From Belnapia rosea (lineage in GTDB: Bacteria; Pseudomonadota; Alphaproteobacteria; Acetobacterales; Acetobacteraceae): a DNA stretch of 45,970 nucleotides. This document shows positions 17,117 to 25,515 of this stretch, piece by piece (positions within the stretch are counted from its first letter, which is position 1; every line of letters begins with the position of its first letter). Below the pieces are notes generated by a model. It made no database searches. It saw nothing but the letters and a program-made list of their open reading frames with translations, and was not told where the DNA came from. The position numbers and the translations under genes were made by a program. Location of the stretch: assembly GCF_900101615.1 (NCBI RefSeq), contig NZ_FMZX01000013.1, positions 1-45,970 on the forward strand, read 5' to 3'.

Positions 17117-17884
17117 TCAGCGGCCGCCGCCGACCGGCAGCAGCGCGCCGTTGACATAGCTGGCGGCGGGCGAGAGCAGCCAGAGCACCGCTTCCGCCAC
17201 CTCCTCCGCGCTGCCGCCGCGCTGCATCGGCACGCCTGCCGACATGCGCGCGACACGGTCCGGCAGGCCGGCGGCGGCATGCAATTCGGTGTCGATCAGC
17301 CCGGGATTGACGGCATTCACCCGGATGCCCTCGGCCGCGACCTCGCGCGCCAGGCCGAGGGTCAGCGTGTCCACGGCACCCTTGCTGGCCGCGTAGTGCA
17401 CCCATTCGCCGCCGCCACCGATGGTCGAGGCGCGGGAGGAGACGTTGACGATGGCCCCTCCCCTCCCCCCATGGCGGGTGGAGAGGCGGCGGATGGCCTC
17501 GCGGCTGCAGGCGGCAAGGCCGAGGACGTTGGTGCGGAGCACCTCCTCCCAGACCGCATCGGGCGTCTCGTCGAGCCGCCCGGTCGGGCCGGTAATGCCG
17601 GCATTGTTCACTAGCGCATCCAGCCGGCCGAAACGCGCATCGAGCGCGGCGAAGCATTGCGCGCGCCCCTCGGGGTCGGCGACATCGGCCTGGATGGCAT
17701 GGGCGGTGGCGCCCGCGGCGCGGGCCGCCTCGGCGGTGGCCTCAGCGCGGGCGGCGTCACTGCGATAGGTCAGCAGGACATCGTGGCCACGGGCGGCGGC
17801 GAGCCGCGCGACGGCGGCGCCGATGCCGCGCCCGCCGCCGGTGACCAGCAGGACGGGGCGGACGGAGGGGGCTGAAGTGCTCAT
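17117..17884 (-). CDS. Short-chain dehydrogenase/reductase (classical SDR)
   Basis: A 255-residue NAD(P)-dependent oxidoreductase. Seen: TGGGRGIGAAVARL (cofactor loop, residues 15-28), NNAGITG, the catalytic serine in VNVSSRAS, Y-x3-K in HYAASKGA, and PGLIDTELH. It resembles 3-oxoacyl-ACP reductase-like sugar or alcohol dehydrogenases; the substrate is unknown. The gene ends just before the ModE-like gene, and the two may share a transcript. It diverges from another SDR across 236 bases that show no other feature. Confidence 0.9.
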   Translation of the reverse strand: MSTSAPSVRPVLLVTGGGRGIGAAVARLAAARGHDVLLTYRSDAARAEATAEAARAAGATAHAIQADVADPEGRAQCFAALDARFGRLDALVNNAGITGPTGRLDETPDAVWEEVLRTNVLGLAACSREAIRRLSTRHGGRGGAIVNVSSRASTIGGGGEWVHYAASKGAVDTLTLGLAREVAAEGIRVNAVNPGLIDTELHAAAGLPDRVARMSAGVPMQRGGSAEEVAEAVLWLLSPAASYVNGALLPVGGGR

Positions 17885-18120
17885 GCCCGCAGCCTGACTC
17901 CTCGCCGCGCCCGTGTCATCTCAGGACATCAGCCGGGCCGGCCCGATCGCCGTGCCGATCAGCAGCGCGCAGGACATGCAGGATCCCGGGGCGCATCTCC
18001 TGCGCCGCGGCGCCCGGCCGCGCCAGGAGTTGCACGAGCGTTCCGGTCATCCGGCGGCGGGCTGGTCGCCTGCTCCCTGCTCGGGCAGTCTCCCCGCAAC
18101 CAAGCGGAGGCAAGCCCAGG

Positions 18121-19011
18121 ATGTTCAAGCCCGATCTCTTCGCCGGCCAGCGCGTGCTCGTCACCGGCGGGGCCACCGGCCTTGGCCGGATGATGGCGGA
18201 GCGGCTGCTCGGCCTCGGCGCGGCGGTGGAGCTCTGGGGGCGGCGCGGGCCCGTGCTTGCCGAGGCACGCCATGCGCTGGAGGCGGCGCATCCCGGCCGC
18301 GTCTCCACCCGCATGGTCGATATTAAGGATCCCGAGGCGGTGGATGCGGCAGTGGAGGCGGCCTGGGCGGAAGGGCTCGCCTATACGCATCTCATCAACA
18401 ACGCCGCCGGCAATTTCGTCAGCCGCACCGAGGATGTCTCCCCGCGCGGCGTGCGCGCCGTCAGCGACATCGTCTTCCACGGCACGCTGGCGGTGACCCA
18501 GGCAGTCGGCAAGCGCTGGATCGCCGCGGGTGGCGCCAAGGGAGCGGCCGATCATGGCGTGGTCTCGATCACCACCACCTGGGGCCGCACCGGGGCACCC
18601 TTCGTCGTGCCCTCCGCCATGTCGAAGGCGGCCATCGACGCGATGACGCGCTCGCTGGCGGTGGAATGGGGGCGCCACGGCATCCGCCTCAACGTCATCG
18701 CCCCGGGGACGATCCCGACCGAGGGCATGTATGCCCGCCTCCGGCCCGGCGACAACGACCCGACGGCGAAGGCCGCCGCCAACAACCCGCTCGGTCGCGT
18801 CGGCACCGCCGAGGATATCGGCAACCTCGCCGCTTTCCTGCTGGCTCCCTCCTGGATCAACGGCGAATGTATCGCCCTCGATGGCGGCAGCTGGATGATG
18901 AATGGCGGCGGGTTCCGCGACCTCTTCGCCTATGGCGATGCCGAATGGGCCGCGGCGCGGGAGCGGATCGCCGCGCGCAACGCCGCTGACCGGGCGCAAC
19001 GGGGAGCATAG
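18121..19011 (+). CDS. 2,4-dienoyl-CoA-reductase-type SDR
   Basis: A 296-residue SDR with TGGATGLGRMMAE near residues 15-27 and NNAAGNFVSRTEDVS. The usual Tyr of Y-x3-K is replaced: the segment reads VPSAMSKAAIDAM, with Ser before x3-K. The same change is known in 2,4-dienoyl-CoA reductases, which use a different Tyr and Asn/Lys set, and the following TRSLAVEWGRHGIRLNVIAPG also matches that group. It likely reduces an unsaturated acyl-CoA with NADPH. GGAGG precedes the ATG. The next gene begins five bases after its stop. Confidence 0.85.
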   Translation: MFKPDLFAGQRVLVTGGATGLGRMMAERLLGLGAAVELWGRRGPVLAEARHALEAAHPGRVSTRMVDIKDPEAVDAAVEAAWAEGLAYTHLINNAAGNFVSRTEDVSPRGVRAVSDIVFHGTLAVTQAVGKRWIAAGGAKGAADHGVVSITTTWGRTGAPFVVPSAMSKAAIDAMTRSLAVEWGRHGIRLNVIAPGTIPTEGMYARLRPGDNDPTAKAAANNPLGRVGTAEDIGNLAAFLLAPSWINGECIALDGGSWMMNGGGFRDLFAYGDAEWAAARERIAARNAADRAQRGA

Positions 19012-19015
19012 GCGC

Positions 19016-20164
19016 ATGAGCATGAATCTTCACGCCTGGCCGGCGCAGCAGCGCGTCCGCCACGGCCTGCCGGTAGCCGAGGCGCTGCCGCCGGAGCTGG
19101 CGGATTGCAAGCGGGTGGTGCTGGCGACGACACGGTCGCTCACCCGCAGCCGCATCGCCGAGGCGACGCGCGCCGCGATCGGCACCAGGCTGGTTGGCGA
19201 GTTCTCGACGATGCGGGCGCACTCGCCGGTGGAGGACGTGCTGGCACTGGCCGCCCTGCTGCGGGAGAGCAAGGCGGACCGCGTGGTGGCGCTCGGCGGC
19301 GGCAGCGTCATCGACGGCTCGAAGACCGCCTGCCATGCGGTCTGGCGCGGGCTGGCCGATGCCGCGGCGCTGGTCGGCAGCGCCGTCTCGCGCGGCACGG
19401 ATGCGGCGCATTGGGAGGAGCCGACGCTGCTGCCCCGCATCGTCGCCGTGCCGACCACCCTCTCGGCGGCGGAATTCGCGCCGAATGCCGGCTTCACCGA
19501 CATCGCCGCCGGGCGGAAATACCGCGCCCAGCATGCGATGCAGGTGCCGATCGCCGTGGTGCTGGACCCGGCGGCGACGCTCGAGACGCCGGCCGAGCTG
19601 CTGCTCTCCTCCGGCATCCGCGCCACCGATCATGCGGCGGAGCGGCTCTGCGCCTTGCGGCGGGCCCCCTTCTCCGATGCGGTCTCGCGTCAGGCGCTCG
19701 AGATGCTGGCCGTCGCGCTGCCGGCCATCCGGCGCGATGGCGGCGACCTCGCGGCGCGCGGGGCGGCGCAGCAGGCGATGTGGCTCTCCGTCATGGGCGG
19801 CTGGGCCGGCGTGCCGGTCGGGGCGAGCCATGGCATCGGCTATATCCTGGGCGGCGCCCGCGGCGTGCCGCACGGCATCACCTCCTGCCTCGGCCTGCCG
19901 GCGGTGATGCAGTGGAATGCCCCGGTGAATGCCGAGCAGCAGAAGGTCGTCGCCGATATCCTCGGCGGCGGCACGGCGGCGGAGGCGCTGCGCCGCTTCA
20001 TCCGCGGTCTCGGCCTGCCGACGACGCTGGCCGAGGTGGGAATCGGGCTCGAGGACATCCCCGCGCTGGCGGCGAAGTGGGATGGCGGCCCACCCATCGC
20101 CACCAACCCGCGCGAGGTGAATGGCGCCGCCGATGTGGAGGCCATTCTCCGCCTCATGGTGTAG
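19016..20164 (+). CDS. Iron-containing alcohol dehydrogenase / maleylacetate-reductase-like
   Basis: A 382-residue group III (Fe-type) alcohol dehydrogenase. Seen: VVALGGGSVIDGSKTA (NAD loop, Gly-rich), VAVPTTLSAAEFAPNAGFTD, and metal-binding positions in GIRATDHAAERLCA, GASHGIGYILGG and GVPHGITSCLGLP. This layout is shared by butanol dehydrogenases and maleylacetate reductases; the short form and ATDHAAE block lean toward the latter type of dehydrogenase. It starts five bases after the upstream SDR, with GGGGAG nine bases before the ATG, so they form an operon. Confidence 0.88.
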   Translation: MSMNLHAWPAQQRVRHGLPVAEALPPELADCKRVVLATTRSLTRSRIAEATRAAIGTRLVGEFSTMRAHSPVEDVLALAALLRESKADRVVALGGGSVIDGSKTACHAVWRGLADAAALVGSAVSRGTDAAHWEEPTLLPRIVAVPTTLSAAEFAPNAGFTDIAAGRKYRAQHAMQVPIAVVLDPAATLETPAELLLSSGIRATDHAAERLCALRRAPFSDAVSRQALEMLAVALPAIRRDGGDLAARGAAQQAMWLSVMGGWAGVPVGASHGIGYILGGARGVPHGITSCLGLPAVMQWNAPVNAEQQKVVADILGGGTAAEALRRFIRGLGLPTTLAEVGIGLEDIPALAAKWDGGPPIATNPREVNGAADVEAILRLMV

Positions 20165-20260
20165 CCGCTCACGTTTCGTTGTGTGTTTCCGGCTTGCGCC
20201 ATACCCATGGGTGGCGCCAGCATCCTCCACAACCGGCGCCAAGCCGGAGAGGAGGACGCC

Positions 20261-21382
20261 ATGGAATTCGGCTATTTCATGATGCCGTCTCACCCGCCGG
20301 AGCGCGGGTTGAAGGAAGGGCATGACTTCGATCTCCAGGTGCTGCGCTGGCTCGACGAGCTCGGCTTCTCCGAAGCCTGGGTCGGCGAGCACCACACCGC
20401 GCCGTGGGAGCCGCATCCTTCGCCGGATTTGCTGATCGCCCAGGCGCTGCGGGAGACGACGCGGCTGCGCATGGGGCCGGGCGGCTTCCTGCTGCCCTAT
20501 CACCACCCGGCGGAACTGGCGAACCGCGTCGCCATGCTCGACCACCTCTCGGAGGGGCGGCTGAATTTCGGCATCGCGGCGAGCGGCCTGCCGAGCGACT
20601 GGGCGATGTTCAATGTCGATGGCATGTCCGGCACCAACCGCGAGATGACGCGCGAGGCGCTCGACATCATCCTGAAGCTCTGGAGCGCGGAGGAGCCCTT
20701 CCACTACGACGGCAAGTACTGGAAGGTCGACAAGCCCGACACGATGTTCGGCTTCCTCAAGCCGCACATCAAGCCGTTGCAGGCGCCGCATCCGCCGATC
20801 GGCGTGGCCGGCCTGTCGAAGAATTCCGATACGCTGAAGATGGCGGGCGAGCATGGCTTCCTGCCCATGAGCCTCAACCTCAACCCCGGCTACGTCACCA
20901 GCCACTGGGACAGCGTCGAGGCCGGCGCCCGCAAGTCCGGCCGCACGCCGAGCCGGCGGGACTGGCGCCTGGTGCGCGAGGTCTTCGTCGCGGATACCGA
21001 CGAGGAGGCTTGGCGGCTCTCGGTTGGCTCGATGATGGGGCGGATGATGGGCGAGTACTTCCTGCCGCTGCTCAGCCAGTTCGGCTTCAAGGACTATCTG
21101 AAGCACAGCCCCGAGGTGCCGGACAGCGACGTGACGGTGGAGTACTGCGCGCGGCGCAACTGGCTGGTCGGCTCGCCGAAGACGGTCGCCGAGCGGCTGG
21201 AGCAGATCTACGAGGAGGTCGGCGGCTTCGGCCAGCTCCTTGTCTTCGGCTTCGACTACCAGGAGAACCCGGCCGCCTGGCGCAACTCGCTGCGCCTGCT
21301 GCAGGAGGAGGTGCTGCCCAAGGTCGCGCACCTGACGCCGCCGGCCCCGGCCCCGGCTCCGGCGCTGGCGGCGGCGCAGTAG
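20261..21382 (+). CDS. Luciferase-like FMN-dependent monooxygenase (LLM class)
   Basis: A 373-residue flavin-dependent oxidoreductase of the bacterial luciferase fold. It begins MEFGYFMMPSHPPERGLKEG and includes WVGEHHTAPWEPHPSPDLL, GPGGFLLPYHHPAELANRVA, DHLSEGRLNFGIAASGLPSD and PPIGVAGLSKNSDTL, all LuxA/NtaA-type blocks. Such enzymes use reduced flavin and O2 on aldehydes, ketones or organosulfur compounds. The start at 20261 is supported by GAGAGGAGG with a five-base spacer; the open frame extends upstream but should be ignored. A Pro/Ala-rich tail (APAPALAAAQ) closes the protein. Confidence 0.92.
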   Translation: MEFGYFMMPSHPPERGLKEGHDFDLQVLRWLDELGFSEAWVGEHHTAPWEPHPSPDLLIAQALRETTRLRMGPGGFLLPYHHPAELANRVAMLDHLSEGRLNFGIAASGLPSDWAMFNVDGMSGTNREMTREALDIILKLWSAEEPFHYDGKYWKVDKPDTMFGFLKPHIKPLQAPHPPIGVAGLSKNSDTLKMAGEHGFLPMSLNLNPGYVTSHWDSVEAGARKSGRTPSRRDWRLVREVFVADTDEEAWRLSVGSMMGRMMGEYFLPLLSQFGFKDYLKHSPEVPDSDVTVEYCARRNWLVGSPKTVAERLEQIYEEVGGFGQLLVFGFDYQENPAAWRNSLRLLQEEVLPKVAHLTPPAPAPAPALAAAQ

Positions 21383-21420
21383 CGCTTGCGGTAGTGAGGG
21401 CGGCGGGCCATCTGCTGCGC

Positions 21421-21639
21421 ATGAACGCGCATCTCGCTACCGCCCTGCTCCTCACCCTCATGCTCGCCGCCTGCGGCCCTGGCGGCTTGCAGGCGGGCGG
21501 CGAGTATTCCGGCCAGCCCGATACGGTGATCGGCAATACCGAGCGCAACATGGCGACCGGCGCCGTCACCAGCGAGGGCAGCGTCTATGTCCGCCGCCAG
21601 GGCTACATGACCACGCCGGCTGACCGCCTTCGCTACTGA
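21421..21639 (+). CDS. Small lipoprotein, unknown
   Basis: A 72-residue protein with a hydrophobic leader and lipobox LMLAACGPG, so probably anchored to the outer membrane or periplasmic face. The mature part (about 55 residues) reads GGEYSGQPDTVIGN and ends RRQGYMTTPADRLRY; no enzymatic motif. It follows the LLM gene by 38 bases on the same strand and converges on the DadA-like gene with a six-base gap. Small lipoproteins like this are easily missed; the lipobox is the main evidence. Confidence 0.6.
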   Translation: MNAHLATALLLTLMLAACGPGGLQAGGEYSGQPDTVIGNTERNMATGAVTSEGSVYVRRQGYMTTPADRLRY

Positions 21640-21645
21640 GGCCGC

Positions 21646-22887
21646 CTAGCCGAAGCGCTCCAGCGCGAAGGGCGCGAGGTCGAGATTGGGCGCGGGCCCC
21701 AGCATCGCCTGGGCCAGCACCGCGCCGGTCGGCGCCGAGCCGGTCAGGCCGAGATGCCCATGGCCGAAGGCGCACCAGAGGCCCGGCCAGCGCCGCACCG
21801 GGCCGATCACCGGCAGGCTGTCCGGCAGGCAGGGCCGATGCCCCATCCAGAACCCTTCGGCCCGCTCGACCCGCGCCTGGGGGAAGGCCGTGCGGAGGTC
21901 GCGCAGCAGCAGCTCCGCCCGGCGCGGCGTCGGCGGGTGGTCGAGGCCGCCGAATTCCACCGTGCCGGCGATGCGCAGCCCGTGCTCCATCGGCGAGATG
22001 AAAGCCTTGCGGTCGGCCGGGATGACCGGGCGCCGCAGGGTGATGCCGGCATCCTGCAGCATGACATGGTAGCCGCGCTGGCTCTCGAGCGGGATGCGGA
22101 TGCCGAGCGGCGCCAGCAGCCGGGCCGACCAGGCGCCGGCCGCCAGCACCACCGCATCGGCGGCGAGTGGCCCGGCGGCGGTCGCAACACCGGTGACGTG
22201 CCCCTCCGCCGTGGTGATGGCCTGCACGGCCTCCTGCCGGATGGTGCCGCCGAGGCGCTCGACGCCGCGCGCCACCACCTCCGCCTGGCGCTGTGGGTTG
22301 ATGCTGCTGCCCTGCTCCGGGATGAAGAGCCCGAGCTGGTAGTCGCCCTGCATGTCGGGCTCCAGCGCACGGATCGCCCCGGCGCCCTCCAGCCGCTCGA
22401 CCCGCATGCCATGCTGCTCGCGCAGCGCCCAGCCGGCGGCGTCCTTCGCGTAATGCGCCGCGTCCCGGTAGAGGTAGAGCTGGCCCGTCTCCTGGATCAG
22501 GTCGAGCGCCCCCTCCTCGGCGAGGATGCGGCGATGCTGCTCCATCGCCCCGAAAAGCAGGCCGGAGAGTGCCTCGGCGATGGCTGTGACGCGGGCCGGC
22601 CGGGCGCTGGCGACGAAGCGGGCCAGCCAGGGCGCGGCGCGTAGCGCGTAGCGGGCCGGGATGTGCAGCGCGCCCTCCGGGTCGAGCAGCATCCCCGGCA
22701 CCTGCCGCAGGATGCCCGGCATGGCGAGCGGTGCGACGGAGCCGGCGCTGATCGCCCCGGCATTCCCGGAGGAGGCCCCGCTGCCCGGCGCAGCGCCGTC
22801 CAGCACCGTCACCGCGGCGCCGCCGCGCGCCAGGTGCCAGGCGGTGCAAAGGCCGACGATCCCGGCCCCGATCACGACGATTCTCAT
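21646..22887 (-). CDS. DadA-like FAD-dependent D-amino acid dehydrogenase
   Basis: A 413-residue flavoenzyme of the DAO superfamily. Seen: MRIVVIGAGIVGLCTAWHLA (FAD-binding Gly loop), SGNAGAISAGSVAP, the long middle of the DadA fold, LAAGAWSARL and the C-terminal FGHGHLGLTGSAPTG, which closes the FAD site. The family oxidises D-amino acids or related amines and passes electrons to quinone. The start at 22887 has GGAGG eight bases upstream; a GTG 18 bases further up is possible. It diverges from the TRAP-type receptor across about 165 bases, which may suit linked uptake and oxidation. Confidence 0.9.
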   Translation of the reverse strand: MRIVVIGAGIVGLCTAWHLARGGAAVTVLDGAAPGSGASSGNAGAISAGSVAPLAMPGILRQVPGMLLDPEGALHIPARYALRAAPWLARFVASARPARVTAIAEALSGLLFGAMEQHRRILAEEGALDLIQETGQLYLYRDAAHYAKDAAGWALREQHGMRVERLEGAGAIRALEPDMQGDYQLGLFIPEQGSSINPQRQAEVVARGVERLGGTIRQEAVQAITTAEGHVTGVATAAGPLAADAVVLAAGAWSARLLAPLGIRIPLESQRGYHVMLQDAGITLRRPVIPADRKAFISPMEHGLRIAGTVEFGGLDHPPTPRRAELLLRDLRTAFPQARVERAEGFWMGHRPCLPDSLPVIGPVRRWPGLWCAFGHGHLGLTGSAPTGAVLAQAMLGPAPNLDLAPFALERFG

Positions 22888-23053
22888 GGCCGGAGCCTCC
22901 GCCACGTGCTGCCACCGCGCAAGCGCCCAGGCTGCAAGACCTGTTTCAACCGTCGCCCCGATCCGCTACAGCCATGGAGCGAACAACCCGATACGATTTC
23001 ACCGGGGCGGCGCCTTGGGCGGCTCGTCCGCCAGTGCTTGGGGTATGGGAGGC

Positions 23054-24133
23054 ATGGTTCAAGGGAAGAGGGCCAGGCTGGGCCGCCGGCATGGCCTTGG
23101 CCAGCGGATGGTCATGGTCCTGGCGCTGCTGCTGCCCCTTGCCTTGGCCCGGGCCGAGGCGCCCTCGGTCACGGTCAAGGTTCTTGGCTTCTATACTCAT
23201 GCCGGCCTCTATGCCGAGTTCGAGGAACCCTTCTGGACGCAGCGGGTGCCGCGGCTCACCGAGGGCCGGCTGCAGCCGAGCATCACCCCGCTGGACCGCG
23301 CCGGCATCCGCGAGGCGGAACTGCTGTCCTTCCTTCGGCTCGGCGTGCTGCAGGTGGCGACGGTGCCGCTGGCCCTCGCCGCCGGCGACGACCCGGAGCT
23401 GAGCATCGTCGACCTGCCCGGACTGAACCCCGACCTCCCCAGCCTGCGCCGCAACCTCCTGGAATGGCGGCGGCACCTGGCGACAGTGCTGGAGGAGCGA
23501 TACGACATCCAGATGCTTGCCCTGCTGGTGCCGACCACGCAGGTGCTCTTCTGCCGCGAGCCTTTCAGCCGGCTCGACGACATGGCGGGGCGGCGCATCC
23601 GGGTCGGCTCGGTGGCGCAGGGCGAGCTGCTCGAGGCGCTGGGCGGCACCGCCACGGTCATGCCGCTCAACCTGACGCCCGCGGCATTGCGGGACGGGAA
23701 GCTCGACTGTGCCGTCACCGGGCCGATGCCGGGCAACCGCATCGGGCTGGCCCAGGTCACCAGCCATGTCTCGCGCCTGCCGCTCAGCTGGTTCGTCTCG
23801 GCGGTCGCGGTGAACGGGGCTACCTGGCGCGGCCTGCCGGAGGCGACGCGCCGCGCGCTGCAGGCGGGCATCGCCGAGCTCGAAGCGCAGGTGATGGATG
23901 GCGCCGAGGCGGCCATTGAGGACGGCTTCGCCTGCAATGCCGGGCTGCCGCGCTGCGTCGGCGGCATCCGCGGCCGCATGGTCGTCGTGGATGAGCAGTG
24001 GGACGAGCCGGAACGTCGGCGCCTGCTGCGCGAGGTTCTGCTGCCGCGCTGGGTCGCGCGCTGCGGGGCCGATTGCGCCGCGACCTGGAACCGGATCGCG
24101 GCGCCGTCAGTCGGGATGCGGGCTGAGCCCTGA
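23054..24133 (+). CDS. TRAP-type (DctP family) solute-binding protein
   Basis: About 359 residues with a leader (LALLLPLALARAEA) and a periplasmic binding core. It shows LQPSITPLDRAGIREAELLS, LVPTTQVLFCREPFSRLDDM, GRRIRVGSVAQGELLEALGG and the Arg-containing block that anchors carboxylates in DctP proteins. No DctQ or DctM gene is beside it, so it is an orphan receptor. The protein is rather divergent and contains several Cys residues in its C-terminal half. Starts at 23045 and 23054 are both possible; 23054 is used because it leaves a conventional n-region, though GGGAGG is very close to it. Confidence 0.75.
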   Translation: MVQGKRARLGRRHGLGQRMVMVLALLLPLALARAEAPSVTVKVLGFYTHAGLYAEFEEPFWTQRVPRLTEGRLQPSITPLDRAGIREAELLSFLRLGVLQVATVPLALAAGDDPELSIVDLPGLNPDLPSLRRNLLEWRRHLATVLEERYDIQMLALLVPTTQVLFCREPFSRLDDMAGRRIRVGSVAQGELLEALGGTATVMPLNLTPAALRDGKLDCAVTGPMPGNRIGLAQVTSHVSRLPLSWFVSAVAVNGATWRGLPEATRRALQAGIAELEAQVMDGAEAAIEDGFACNAGLPRCVGGIRGRMVVVDEQWDEPERRRLLREVLLPRWVARCGADCAATWNRIAAPSVGMRAEP

Positions 24134-24141
24134 GGGTGGCC

Positions 24142-24546
24142 TCAGCCTTCCCGTGTCTCGAAGCGGTAGACCTTGCTGACGATGCGCCAGCCCTCGCCCG
24201 TGCGGTTCAGCACCAGGTAGTCCGTGAAGTAGCGCGGCGGCAGCTGGCAGGCGACCTTCACGAGGGCGGTCTCCGGCCCGCTGATGTCCATCATCAGGAT
24301 CCGGTCGTCCCGTGCCAGGCCGCGGCTGGCGGCGGAGGGCCGGTTGCGCACCATCTCGAGCCAGGCCTCGCGCGGCAAGTCCTCGACGCCGCCATCCTTC
24401 GCCCAATAGAGATGCGAGACCGGGTGAAAGGCGGCAGCGAGCTTCGTCACGTCGCCTTCGTAGAGCCCGTCGAAATAGGTCTGGATCACCGCCTCGATTT
24501 CGGCGACGGCGCTCGCCGCCATGGGTTTTCCACCTGCGTCCGGCAT
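24142..24546 (-). CDS. SnoaL/NTF2-like fold protein (lumazine-binding-like)
   Basis: A 134-residue small cone-fold protein: EIEAVIQTYFDGLYEGDVTK, AAFHPVSHLYWAKDG and GWRIVSKVYRFETREG at the end. This matches the NTF2-like superfamily, and the wording is closest to the putative lumazine-binding group. Members include isomerases, cyclases and non-catalytic binding proteins, so the reaction is open. The start at 24546 has GGGAGGAG with a five-base spacer. It is transcribed divergently from the isocitrate-lyase-family gene and converges on the TRAP receptor gene. Confidence 0.8.
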   Translation of the reverse strand: MPDAGGKPMAASAVAEIEAVIQTYFDGLYEGDVTKLAAAFHPVSHLYWAKDGGVEDLPREAWLEMVRNRPSAASRGLARDDRILMMDISGPETALVKVACQLPPRYFTDYLVLNRTGEGWRIVSKVYRFETREG

Positions 24547-24639
24547 GGGATGCTCCTCCCTGTTCTGGCGCCAGCCTGCACCAAGCGACACGGCGATGGA
24601 AGCGCGGCGCCCACAACCTCCAGGAGGAGCATCGCCAGC

Positions 24640-25515
24640 ATGGCCCATCCCAGCCTGAAAGCCGCCTTCGAGGCGGGGCGCTTCGTCGTCGCCCCCGGCA
24701 TCTTCGACATGATCTCGGCCAGGGTTGCGGATGGCATGGGCTTCACCAGCCTCTACGCCACCGGCTTCGGCACCGTCGCCAGCCATCTCGGCGTCGCCGA
24801 TGCGGGCATCGCCACCTATACCGACATGGTCGGGCGCGTCGGCGCCTTCGCCCGCGGCTGCCGCACGCCGGTCGTGGCGGACGCCGATACCGGCTATGGC
24901 GGCCTGCTCAACGTCCGCCATACGGTGATGGGCTACGAGGCGGCGGGCGTCACCGGCATCCAGCTGGAGGACCAGGAGATGCCGAAGAAGTGCGGCCACA
25001 CGCCAGGCCGCCGCGTCATCCCCGCCGAGGAGATGGTGCTCAAGATCAAGGTCGCGGCCGAGGCGCGGCGGGACCCGAACATGCTGATCGTCGCGCGGAC
25101 GGATGCGCGAACGACGCTCGGCCTCGAGGAGGCGATCCGGCGCGGGCAGCTCTATGCCGATGCCGGGGCCGATGTGATCTTCATCGAGAGCCCGGAGACC
25201 GAGGCGGAGATGCAGGCGATCGGCAAGGCCATCCGCAAGCCGCTGCTGGCCAACATGGTCGAGGGCGGGCGGACGCCGATCCTCCCCGCCCGGCGCCTCG
25301 CCGAGATCGGCTATGCGATGGCGATCTACCCCGCCGTCGGCTTCCTGGCCGTCGCGGCGGCACTGGAGCGGGTCTATGGCCACCTCAAGGAGCAGGGCGA
25401 CAGCAATGCCCTTCCCGCCTCGGACAGCTATGGCTTCGGCCGCATCTGCGAGCTGATGGGCTTCCCAGAGGTGTGGGAGTTCGACCGCAAATGGGCCCAA
25501 CCGGAGGGGAAGTGA
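24640..25515 (+). CDS. Isocitrate lyase/PEP mutase family enzyme
   Basis: A 291-residue TIM-barrel enzyme of the isocitrate-lyase superfamily. Seen: VVADADTGYGGLLNVRHTV (metal-binding Asp residues), QLEDQEMPKKCGH with the KKCGH loop that carries the catalytic Cys in C-C lyases, and ARTDARTTLGLEEAIRRG. The Cys loop argues for a lyase such as methylisocitrate or dimethylmalate lyase rather than phosphoenolpyruvate mutase or oxaloacetate decarboxylase. CAGGAGGAGC precedes the ATG. Its TGA shares one base with the next start, so it is translationally coupled to the HAD gene. Confidence 0.9.
   Translation: MAHPSLKAAFEAGRFVVAPGIFDMISARVADGMGFTSLYATGFGTVASHLGVADAGIATYTDMVGRVGAFARGCRTPVVADADTGYGGLLNVRHTVMGYEAAGVTGIQLEDQEMPKKCGHTPGRRVIPAEEMVLKIKVAAEARRDPNMLIVARTDARTTLGLEEAIRRGQLYADAGADVIFIESPETEAEMQAIGKAIRKPLLANMVEGGRTPILPARRLAEIGYAMAIYPAVGFLAVAAALERVYGHLKEQGDSNALPASDSYGFGRICELMGFPEVWEFDRKWAQPEGK

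Noticed and set aside
16758-17657. A 299-residue minus-strand frame containing the ModE-type protein.
   Set aside because: Only the last ~115 residues match ModE; the first part is another frame of the SDR gene, so the start was moved to 17105.
18857-21331. An 824-residue minus-strand frame opposite the SDR, Fe-dehydrogenase and LLM genes.
   Set aside because: It is antisense to three well-supported genes and shows the repetitive His/Arg/Gln content typical of shadow frames.
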